Shown: positions 12,987-19,326 of the stretch, in pieces | Layout of the letters: every line of letters begins with the position of its first letter | Numbering within the stretch: the first letter of the stretch is position 1 | Source of the DNA: JACVRW01 sp034664105 | GTDB taxonomy: Bacteria; Actinomycetota; Thermoleophilia; Solirubrobacterales; Thermoleophilaceae | Direction of reading: 5' to 3' | Assembly: GCA_034664105.1 (NCBI GenBank) | Contig: JAXDIH010000157.1 | Span: 1-19,326, forward strand | Length of the DNA: 19,326 bases | Program-made: the position numbers and the translations under genes | Notes under the pieces: model-generated | Databases searched by the model: none | What the model was told of the DNA's origin: nothing | The model's input: the letters and a program-made list of their open reading frames with translations, nothing else

Positions 12987-15470
12987 ATGGGTCGGGTGCT
13001 CTCCAAGCCGACCAGATGGTCGTGCGCGCCCTATGACGTGGCGGTCGCCGAGCGGCTGGCCACGGGGCTGGGCGTGTCGCGGCCGGTGGGCGCCATTCTC
13101 GCCCGGCGCGGCTTCGCCACGGTGGACGACGCGCGCCGGTTCATGGCGGCCGACGAGCGCCACGATCCGCTGACCTTGCCAGGCGTGGCGGCGGCCAGTG
13201 AGCTGATCGTCGCGCACCTCCGGCGCGGCTCCCGCATCGCCGTGTTCGGGGACTACGACGTGGACGGCGTGTGCTCCACGACCATCCTGGTGAGGACGCT
13301 GCGCGCGCTGGGCGCGGACCCGGTCTGGGAGCTGCCGAGCCGCTTCGACGAGGGCTACGGGCTCTCGACCGCGGCTGTCGAGCGGCTGGCCGCTCGCGGC
13401 GTGGGCTTGCTGGTGACGGTGGACTGCGGCATCACCGCGGTCGAGCAGGTGGCCGCGGCGCGTGCCGCCGGGCTCGACGTGGTGGTCACCGACCACCACC
13501 GGCCGGGCGAGCGGCTGCCCGATTGCGTGGTGGTGCACCCCGCCCTGCCGGCCGAGCCGGGCGGACCGCCCGCCTACGCATGCCCCGAGCTGTGCGCGGC
13601 GGGCGTCGCGCTCAAGCTCTGCGAGGCGCTGCACGGAGCCGCGGGCGGCGACCCGGCGGCCGCCGAGGAGCACCTCGATCTCGCGGCGCTCGCAACCGTC
13701 TGCGACCTCGTCCCGCTACGCGGCGAGAACCGGCGCATCGTCCGGGAGGGCCTGGTGACCATCGCTCGCACGCAGAAGCCCGGGCTGAGGGCGCTGATGT
13801 CGGTTGCCGCCGTGGAGCCGGCTGAGCTCACCGAGCAGTCGCTCGGCTTCCGGCTGGGCCCGCGCATCAACGCCGCCGGCCGCATGCGACGAGCCGACGC
13901 CGCGCTCGAGCTGCTGCTCACCGAGGACGCCGGCCGCGCGGCGGAGGTCGCGCGTGAGCTCGACCTCCTCAACGGCGACCGCCAGCAGGCCGAGACGCGC
14001 ATCCTGTTCGCCGCGGAGGCCGCCTGCCTGCCGCAGGCCAGCCAGGCCGCCATCGTCGTGGCCGGCGAGGGCTGGCACCCCGGCGTGGTGGGCATCGTGG
14101 CCTCGCGCCTGGTCGAGCGCTGGCGCCGGCCCTGCGTGGTCATCGCCCTCGACGAGGACGGCTCCGGGCGAGGGTCGGGTCGCAGCATCTCGCCCTACGA
14201 TCTGCATGAAGGGCTGGCGGCCTGCTCCTCGCACCTGATCCGCTTCGGCGGCCACCGCATGGCCGCTGGTGTCGAGCTGACCGCGGATGCCGTCGAGCCG
14301 TTCCGCCGCGCGCTGGCCGCCCACGCCGGCGGCGCGCTCGCCCCCGAGGACATGATCCCGGTCGAGCGCGTGGACGCCATCGTCCCCGGCGGCCTGCTCG
14401 GGCTGGGGCTGGCCGAGGAGCTGGAGTCGCTGCGCCCGTTCGGGATGGGCAACCCGCAGCCCACGCTGCTCGTGCCCGCCGCCCGCTTCCAGAACGTCAC
14501 CGGGATGGGCGATGAGAAGCAGCACGCCCGCTTCACGCTCGTAACCGCTGGCGGGGCGCGGTCGCGCGGCGTCGCCTTCGGCACGCCCCCCAAGGCGCTC
14601 ACCCCGGCGGCTGACGAGGACCACGACATCGCGCTGCGCCTGGAGCGCAACCGCTGGAAGGGTGTGGTCGAGCCGCGCACGATCCTGCGCGCGCTCTGCC
14701 CGACGCGGGCGGGCGAGCTGAGCGTGCTGGGGGAGGAGGGACCATTCTGGGAGCGGCTGCGCCTGGCGCTGACCAGCCCGCCGCCGCCCGCGCCGATCGC
14801 CGCGTCCGCCGAGCCGATCGACCGTCGCCGCGAGGGCTTTGCGGGCGTCGCCGGAGAGCTCTTCACCAGCGGGGAGCGCGTGCTGGTGGCGGTGGCCGAC
14901 GTCGAACGGCGCCGCCAGGGCCTCGAAGCCATCGTGGCCGGGCTCGCCGCGGACGGGATGGCCGTCGCCTCGTGGGCCACCATCGCCGCCGATCCCGGCC
15001 TCGCCGGCGCGTACGACCACCTGGTGGCACTCGATCCGCCCCCCGGCGGGCTCTCCGACCCCCTCCTGCGCCAGGGCGCCCGCGCCCACCTCGCATGGGG
15101 ACCCGCGGAGGCCGAGTTCGCCCTGCACGTGGCGCGGGCCGAGCTGGACCTGCGCCCGGCGCTGGCGAGCACATACCGCGCCCTGCGCCAGCTACCCGCG
15201 GAGCCCGATGCCGCGGCCATCCAGGCTGCGCTCGAGGGCACAGGGCGCTACCCGCGCGCGCCAGCCGCCGGCGCCCGGTTGATCGACGTACTCGGCGAGC
15301 TGGCCCTGATCGAGTTCACGGCCGATCCGCCCTCGTGCCGCGTCCTCGAGTCCGATCGCACGGACCTCGAGCGCTCCGCCACGTACCGAGCGTGCGCGGA
15401 GCGCCTGGCCGCGATCGAGCGCGCGCTGGGCGCGGAGCTGCCGGTGGCGGCGCCGGCCCAAGCGGCCTGA
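12987..15470 (+). CDS. recJ: Single-stranded-DNA-specific exonuclease RecJ
   Basis: 827 residues. RecJ is the 5'-3' single-strand exonuclease of recombination, mismatch and base-excision repair. DHH-family motifs are intact: DYDVDG with Asp89/91/93, TVDCGI with Asp146, TDHH with Asp169-His170-His171, and VCDLVPL with Asp240. The DHHA1 part shows GWHPGVVGIVASRL, GSGRSI and RFGGHRMAAG (His423). RPFGMGNPQP and the OB-fold region follow to about residue 590. E. coli RecJ is about 577 residues, so some 230 C-terminal residues are extra, as in the longer RecJ proteins of Gram-positives; this part (ERVLVAVADVERRRQGLEAIVAGL) has no catalytic motif I can name. ATG 12987 is chosen because it precedes the usual N-terminal WxxxPYD-like start; there is no strong Shine-Dalgarno, so GTG 12996 is an alternative. 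Confidence 0.94.
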   Translation: MGRVLSKPTRWSCAPYDVAVAERLATGLGVSRPVGAILARRGFATVDDARRFMAADERHDPLTLPGVAAASELIVAHLRRGSRIAVFGDYDVDGVCSTTILVRTLRALGADPVWELPSRFDEGYGLSTAAVERLAARGVGLLVTVDCGITAVEQVAAARAAGLDVVVTDHHRPGERLPDCVVVHPALPAEPGGPPAYACPELCAAGVALKLCEALHGAAGGDPAAAEEHLDLAALATVCDLVPLRGENRRIVREGLVTIARTQKPGLRALMSVAAVEPAELTEQSLGFRLGPRINAAGRMRRADAALELLLTEDAGRAAEVARELDLLNGDRQQAETRILFAAEAACLPQASQAAIVVAGEGWHPGVVGIVASRLVERWRRPCVVIALDEDGSGRGSGRSISPYDLHEGLAACSSHLIRFGGHRMAAGVELTADAVEPFRRALAAHAGGALAPEDMIPVERVDAIVPGGLLGLGLAEELESLRPFGMGNPQPTLLVPAARFQNVTGMGDEKQHARFTLVTAGGARSRGVAFGTPPKALTPAADEDHDIALRLERNRWKGVVEPRTILRALCPTRAGELSVLGEEGPFWERLRLALTSPPPPAPIAASAEPIDRRREGFAGVAGELFTSGERVLVAVADVERRRQGLEAIVAGLAADGMAVASWATIAADPGLAGAYDHLVALDPPPGGLSDPLLRQGARAHLAWGPAEAEFALHVARAELDLRPALASTYRALRQLPAEPDAAAIQAALEGTGRYPRAPAAGARLIDVLGELALIEFTADPPSCRVLESDRTDLERSATYRACAERLAAIERALGAELPVAAPAQAA

Positions 15471-15497
15471 AGGACGCCAGCCGGCCGACGCTCCACG

Positions 15498-15520
15498 GGG
15501 GGCCGCGGGCGCGAGCCCCC
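15498..15520 (+). terminator. Hairpin in the recJ-rel gap
   Basis: GGGGGC (15498-15503) pairs exactly with GCCCCC (15515-15520) around an 11-base loop. No T-run follows, so it is only a candidate terminator for recJ. The remaining part of the 94-base gap carries the rel promoter candidate. Confidence 0.3.
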
Positions 15521-15551
15521 GGATGCCATCCCGCCTGGCCGCCACCCGCTC

Positions 15552-15557
15552 TAAACT
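15552..15557 (+). promoter_or_regulatory. Candidate -10 (TAAACT) upstream of rel
   Basis: TAAACT stands out in GC-rich sequence and lies 7 bases before the ATG at 15565, placing transcription start at or next to the start codon. There is no Shine-Dalgarno. This is the cleanest leaderless-type signature in the window. Confidence 0.5.
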
Positions 15558-15564
15558 CGATCCC

Positions 15565-18027
15565 ATGCCCAAGCTGCCACGCGGCAACGGGAAGTCCGGT
15601 GAAAGCACGGCGCCCAAGGCGCCGGCGAAGGCCGCGGCCGCGGCCAAGCAGGGCACCACCACCAAGCGGCCCGCTGACACCAAGGCCACCCCGAAGAGCC
15701 CTGGCAACGGCGGCGCGGCGAAGCAGCCCACCGCCCCGGCCAACGGCGACAAGTCCGCCGGCCGGGACTTCGAGCACCACCCGGTCGACGCCCACACCGC
15801 GCGCACCCCGGCCGGGCCGAAGGCGAGGCTGACCGACGACCAGCGCGTCCTGCTGGGCGACCTGTTCGCCGTCGTGGAGGAGCACGCCGGAGACGCCGTC
15901 GAGCAGGTCGATCGCGACCTCGTCGAGGCAGCCTTCGTGTTCGCCTGCGAGCGGCACGCCGACCAGCGCCGCGCGAGCGGCGAGGATTTCATCGTCCACC
16001 CGGTCGGCGTGGCCAAGATCTGCGCCGGCATGAGGCTCGACACAGCCACGCTGTGCGCCGCGCTGCTGCACGACACCGTGGAGGACACCACCGCGTCGCT
16101 GGCGGAGGTGCAGGAGGACTTCGGCGACCAGGTCGGCGCGCTGGTCGACGGCGTGACCAAGCTGTCCGGGGTCACGTTCCAGAGCCGCGACGACCGCCAG
16201 GCCGAGAACTACCGCAAGATGATGGTCGCGATGGCCCAGGACATCCGGGTCATCCTGATCAAGCTCGCCGACCGCCTGCACAACATGCGCACGATCGGCT
16301 CGATGCCGAAGCACAAGCAGCAGGAGAAGGCGAAGGAGACGCTCGAGATCTTCGCCCCGCTGGCGCACCGGCTCGGCATCCACGCGATCAAGTGGGAGCT
16401 GGAGGACCTCGCGTTCGCCACGCTCCACCCGCGCAAGTACAACGAGATCAAGCAGCTGGTCGCCCAGCAGCGCGGAGAGCGCGAGGGCTACGTGTCACGC
16501 GCGGGCGAGTACCTGCAGAAGGAGCTGGAGGCCGTCGGGATCGACGCCGAGATCGCCGGCCGCGCCAAGCACTTCTATTCGATCTACTCGAAGATGACCA
16601 AGAAGGGCCGCGAGTTCAACGAGATCTACGACCTCACGGCGATGCGCGTGCTGGTCGGCTCGGTGAAGGACTGCTACGGCGCCATCGGGGTCATCCACTC
16701 GCTCTGGAAGCCGCTGCCGGGCCGCTTCAAGGACTGGGTCGCCATGCCCAAGTTCAACATGTACCAGGCGCTGCACACCACGGTGATCGGGCCCGAGGGC
16801 CGGCCGCTGGAGATCCAGATTCGTACGCAGGAGATGCACCGCACCGCCGAGTTCGGCGTGGCCGCGCACTGGATCTACAAGGAGGACGGCGGCAAGCCCG
16901 TCGAGCAGAAGGTCGAATGGCTGCGCCACCTGCTCGACTGGCAGCAGGAAGCCAAGGACCCGCAGGAGTTCGCCGAGACGCTCAAGGCCGACCTGTTCGA
17001 GGACGAGGTGTTCGTCTTCACGCCCAAGGGCGAGGTCAAGTCGCTCGCCGCGGGCGCCACGCCGCTCGACTTCGCCTACTCGATCCACACCGACGTGGGC
17101 CACCGCTGCGTGGGCGCCAAGGTGAACGGCAAGATCGTGCCGCTCCACTACGAGCTGGAGTCCGGCGACATCTGCGAGGTGCTCACCTCGAAGAAGGAGC
17201 GCGGCCCATCGCGTGACTGGCTGGCGCTGGCCAAGACCACGCGCGCGCAGTCGAAGATCCGCGCCTGGTTCACGCGCGAGCGCCGCGAGGACTCGGAGCG
17301 CACCGGCCGCGAGATCCTCCACGACAACATGAAGCGCGCGGGCCTGCCGCCGCAGAAGCTGGCCGGTTCGCCACTGCTGGCAGACGTGATCCGCGAGATG
17401 GGCTTCAGGAAGGGCGAGGAGTTCTACATCGCCCTGGGCCAGGCCAAGATCTCGCCGAAGACGGTCACCAGCAAGCTGATGCACCGCCTCAAGGAGGGCG
17501 AGGGCGTGGAGCCGGCCACGGCTGCCGCCGAGTTGCTGGAGCGCCGCGAGACGCCGAAGAAGACGTCGGCATCGTCGAGCTTCGGCATCAAGGTGCAGGG
17601 CGTGGACGACGTCATGCTGCGGCTGGCCAAGTGCTGCCGGCCAGTGCCCGGCGACCCGATCGTGGGCTACATCTCGCTCGGCAAGGGCATCACGATCCAC
17701 CACCAGAGCTGCCCCAACGCGCAGGCGCTGATGCGCAACCCGGAGCGCTTCACCAAGGTGGCGTGGGAGGGAGACACGTCCGCGCCGTTCCGGGTGGAGC
17801 TGCAGATAGACGGCTGGGACCGCCACCGGCTGCTCGAGGATCTGTCGCGCACGTTCGCCGAGACCGGCATCAACATCCTGGAGGCGCGCTGCACGGTGGT
17901 GCACCCGATGGTCAAGAACCGCTTCGTCGTGGAAGTGGGCGACACGGCGTCGCTGAAGACGGCGATAACGCGGCTGCGGAACATCGATTCGGTGTTCGAC
18001 GCGTACCGGGTCACGCCGACGGGCTGA
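15565..18027 (+). CDS. rel: Bifunctional (p)ppGpp synthetase/hydrolase, Rel (RelA/SpoT family)
   Basis: 820 residues. It makes and degrades the alarmone (p)ppGpp in the stringent response on starved ribosomes. Order of parts: a Lys/Ala/Pro-rich low-complexity tail (about 1-88); an HD hydrolase domain with ACERHADQRRASGEDFIVHP, ALLHDTVEDT (His169-Asp170) and IKLADRLHNMRT; a synthetase domain with NEIYDLTAMRVLV and R387-F-K-D390 followed by WVAMPKFNMYQALHTTV; a TGS domain from about 481 (VFVFTPKGEVKSL); a Cys region with Cys690-Cys691 (AKCCRPVPGDPIVGY); and a C-terminal ACT domain from about 740. The RxKD motif is the form found in bifunctional Rel proteins, not the ExDD of synthetase-only RelA, and the HD residues are intact. 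The frame is open 14 codons further upstream, but ATG 15565 follows the -10 candidate and is preferred. It converges with the lipid kinase gene. Confidence 0.97.
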   Translation: MPKLPRGNGKSGESTAPKAPAKAAAAAKQGTTTKRPADTKATPKSPGNGGAAKQPTAPANGDKSAGRDFEHHPVDAHTARTPAGPKARLTDDQRVLLGDLFAVVEEHAGDAVEQVDRDLVEAAFVFACERHADQRRASGEDFIVHPVGVAKICAGMRLDTATLCAALLHDTVEDTTASLAEVQEDFGDQVGALVDGVTKLSGVTFQSRDDRQAENYRKMMVAMAQDIRVILIKLADRLHNMRTIGSMPKHKQQEKAKETLEIFAPLAHRLGIHAIKWELEDLAFATLHPRKYNEIKQLVAQQRGEREGYVSRAGEYLQKELEAVGIDAEIAGRAKHFYSIYSKMTKKGREFNEIYDLTAMRVLVGSVKDCYGAIGVIHSLWKPLPGRFKDWVAMPKFNMYQALHTTVIGPEGRPLEIQIRTQEMHRTAEFGVAAHWIYKEDGGKPVEQKVEWLRHLLDWQQEAKDPQEFAETLKADLFEDEVFVFTPKGEVKSLAAGATPLDFAYSIHTDVGHRCVGAKVNGKIVPLHYELESGDICEVLTSKKERGPSRDWLALAKTTRAQSKIRAWFTRERREDSERTGREILHDNMKRAGLPPQKLAGSPLLADVIREMGFRKGEEFYIALGQAKISPKTVTSKLMHRLKEGEGVEPATAAAELLERRETPKKTSASSSFGIKVQGVDDVMLRLAKCCRPVPGDPIVGYISLGKGITIHHQSCPNAQALMRNPERFTKVAWEGDTSAPFRVELQIDGWDRHRLLEDLSRTFAETGINILEARCTVVHPMVKNRFVVEVGDTASLKTAITRLRNIDSVFDAYRVTPTG

Positions 18028-18057
18028 GGCCCCCTACGAAACCGCCAGCAGCCCGTC
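18018..18057. terminator. Inverted repeat spanning the convergent rel/lipid-kinase ends
   Basis: GACGGGCTG (18018-18026) and CAGCCCGTC (18049-18057) are exact reverse complements with a 22-base loop. The repeat covers the last codons of rel and of the minus-strand kinase, whose stop codons are only six bases apart. It would fold in transcripts from both sides, so a bidirectional terminator is possible, but neither side has a T-run. Confidence 0.35.
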
Positions 18058-19023
18058 TGGCACCGCGCTGAACTCGATCTCTCCGAACTCGCCTATGTAG
18101 TCCCCGTCGACCTGCACCGGGAACGGGCGGTCGTCGATCGCCTCTACGCGCAGCGAGCCCAGCTCGCCCAGGCTCTCCACGTGGCGGTGGCGCAGCACGG
18201 TCTTCGCCCGGCCCGAGAGCAGCCGCGGCACCAGCGTGGGCAGTTCCAGCGGCGTGGCGCTCCGCAGCACCGTCGCACCCAGCGAGCCGGTGTTCAGCCC
18301 GGCGCCCGAGGCCACCCGGATCGGCCGCTTGCGGAAGTACGTGAACGGGTCCGAGTTCTGGACGATCACCGTCACGCCCTCCAGCGTCCGCCCGTCGGCG
18401 TGCACCCGCACGTGCGGTGGCCGCACCAGGTAGCGGCGCGTGAAGATGTCGACGGCCGCGTAGGCGTAGTACCAGGCGCCGTAGCGCGCCTTGCGCAGCG
18501 GGTGTCGGTCCACGCGCTCCACCACCGACGCGTCGAGCCCCACGCCCGACGCGAACACGAAGTGCCGTCCGCCGGCCCGGCCGAGGTCCACGCGGAAGGG
18601 CCGGAAGTCGTCCGCCATGCGCAGCAGGTGCTCGGTGGCATCGACCACGTCGTTGGGGATCCCCAGCGTGCGCGCCCAGACGTTCGTGGAGCCGCCCGGT
18701 AGCGCCGTGAGCGGCGTCTCCGACCCGACCAGCCCGTTGGCCGCCTCGTTGACGGTCCCGTCGCCCCCGAAGGCCACCACCACGTCGTAGCCCTCGCGGG
18801 CCGCCTCGCGGCAGATCTGCGTGGCGTGCTCGCGCTTCTCCGTGTCGATCGCCTCGACCGAGTAGCGCGACTGGAGCGCGTACACCACCAGGTTGCGCAG
18901 CCGGTCGGAAACCGTCGTCGCGTACGGGTTCACGATCACCAACATGCGCCGCTTGGGCGTACGATCGGGCAGGAAGCGCTCCGCGAGCTCCTCAGCCCGG
19001 TCCAACGCGGTCTCGGCGGACAC
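18034..19023 (-). CDS. Diacylglycerol/lipid kinase family protein (YegS/DgkB-like)
   Basis: 329 residues, the normal length. The family phosphorylates diacylglycerol or related lipids with ATP at the cytosolic membrane face. Motifs: MLVIVNPYATTVSDRL (residues 27-42), the nucleotide-binding GGDGT (86-90) in VVAFGGDGTVNEAANGL, and PGGSTN (109-114) in ALPGGSTNVWARTLGIP, then FVFASGVGLDASVVERV and, near the C-terminus, PFPVQVDGDYIG. The start chosen is GTG at 19021-19023: the frame runs further, but the extra residues lie inside the upstream gene and are Arg-rich shadow sequence, and a TAGCCT -10 candidate is 8 bases before this GTG. The lipid substrate cannot be told from sequence; sphingosine- or phosphatidylglycerol-related kinases share these motifs. 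Confidence 0.93.
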   Translation of the reverse strand: MSAETALDRAEELAERFLPDRTPKRRMLVIVNPYATTVSDRLRNLVVYALQSRYSVEAIDTEKREHATQICREAAREGYDVVVAFGGDGTVNEAANGLVGSETPLTALPGGSTNVWARTLGIPNDVVDATEHLLRMADDFRPFRVDLGRAGGRHFVFASGVGLDASVVERVDRHPLRKARYGAWYYAYAAVDIFTRRYLVRPPHVRVHADGRTLEGVTVIVQNSDPFTYFRKRPIRVASGAGLNTGSLGATVLRSATPLELPTLVPRLLSGRAKTVLRHRHVESLGELGSLRVEAIDDRPFPVQVDGDYIGEFGEIEFSAVPDGLLAVS

Positions 19024-19031
19024 AGCCGGAG

Positions 19032-19037
19032 AGGCTA
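19032..19037 (-). promoter_or_regulatory. Candidate -10 (TAGCCT) for the lipid kinase gene
   Basis: On the minus strand TAGCCT lies 8 bases before the GTG start. Its TAG is also the stop codon of the upstream metallo-beta-lactamase-fold gene, so the match is partly forced. Confidence 0.33.
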
Positions 19038-19326
19038 TCGAGCCTCGAACACGGTGACTTCGTCGCGCTCGGCCTCTTGCACGCGGCCCTCGTTGACGAG
19101 CAGGTCGACGTGCCCGAGCACCTCGGACAGGGTCAGGTAAGCCTGGGTGACGGCCACGTTGCCCCACAGCGCCTGCGCGATCTCGTAGGCCGAGCGCGGC
19201 CGCTCGGTGAGCAGCCGGTGGATCTTGTCCGCCCGCCGCCGGTGCAGGACGAAGCGCTGGTCGATCAGCGCGCGGTGGTCGGTGATCGGGTCGCCGTGGC
19301 CGGGCAGGACGAGCTCCGCGTCCATC
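19035..19326 (-). CDS. Metallo-beta-lactamase-fold hydrolase, C-terminal part (gene cut by window edge)
   Basis: The last 97 or so codons of a minus-strand gene whose beginning lies beyond base 19326. An ATG at 19323-19325 is internal, not a credible start. ELVLPGHGDPI carries a late metal-binding His motif of metallo-beta-lactamase-fold hydrolases. The following segment (RRADKIHRLLTERPRSAYEIAQALWG ... AYLTLSEVLGHVDLLVNEGRV, given in two parts) matches the winged-helix tail seen in LACTB2/glyoxalase II-like members. Such enzymes hydrolyse thioesters, nucleic acids or other esters; the substrate is not inferable. The gene lies 11 bases upstream of the lipid kinase start and probably shares its mRNA. 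Confidence 0.85.
   Translation of the reverse strand, partial: MDAELVLPGHGDPITDHRALIDQRFVLHRRRADKIHRLLTERPRSAYEIAQALWGNVAVTQAYLTLSEVLGHVDLLVNEGRVQEAERDEVTVFEAR

Noticed and set aside
19024..19167. A 48-residue N-terminal extension of the lipid kinase
   Set aside because: It is Arg-rich antisense-type sequence inside the metallo-beta-lactamase-fold gene; kinase similarity begins only after the GTG at 19023.
1..19326. tRNA, rRNA, riboswitch, transposon or phage attachment signatures
   Set aside because: None was recognised by reading both strands; no cloverleaf, T-box, integrase or terminal repeat was apparent, although short RNA genes could be missed without a covariance search.

Overview
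This is a strongly GC-rich (visibly around 70%) chromosomal window with dense, mostly co-directional housekeeping genes. The best guess is a high-GC Gram-positive of the Actinomycetota, possibly a deep branch such as Thermoleophilia/Solirubrobacterales. The lineage is inferred from gene order, GC content, GTG starts and apparent leaderless promoters, not from a marker-gene comparison. From general knowledge, Mycobacterium tuberculosis has the order pdxS-pdxT-yebC-ruvC-ruvA-ruvB-(yajC)-secD-secF-(apt)-relA, and this window follows the same backbone.

Layout. (1) 24-2885: an RpiR/MurR-type regulator with HTH and SIS domains, then a secreted alpha/beta-hydrolase-like protein in the same reading frame only 12 bases further on. 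(2) 2924-5459: pdxS-pdxT, the two subunits of the ribose-5-phosphate-dependent PLP synthase, and an M29 metallo-aminopeptidase, joined by 4-base stop/start overlaps. (3) 5577-8842: yebC, a small DoxX-like membrane protein, then ruvC-ruvA-ruvB (Holliday junction processing). (4) 8891-12861: a small zinc-ribbon + PAS protein, a fused SecDF translocase subunit with a long Pro/Ala repeat tail, and a 99-residue membrane protein. (5) 12987-18027: recJ and a bifunctional-type (p)ppGpp synthetase/hydrolase. (6) 18034-19326, minus strand: a lipid (diacylglycerol-type) kinase preceded by the 3' end of a metallo-beta-lactamase-fold gene cut by the window edge. This pair converges on rel.

The genes group by job: vitamin B6 supply, recombination and repair (RuvABC, RecJ), protein export (SecDF) and stringent response (Rel). 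Most of the apparent first genes of transcription units lack a Shine-Dalgarno sequence and carry TANNNT 7-11 bases before the start codon, as in leaderless actinobacterial transcription; genes inside units instead overlap their neighbours or, for the 99-residue protein, have a Shine-Dalgarno.

No gap between genes exceeds 300 bases; the longest are 12862-12986, 5460-5576 and 15471-15564. I saw no tRNA, rRNA, CRISPR array, insertion sequence or prophage gene. I found no convincing new multi-gene system. The most unusual items are the zinc-ribbon/PAS protein in the position where yajC often sits, a hairpin that places the hydrolase start codon in its loop, the SecDF repeat tail and cysteine pair, and a perfect inverted repeat across the rel/lipid-kinase convergence.
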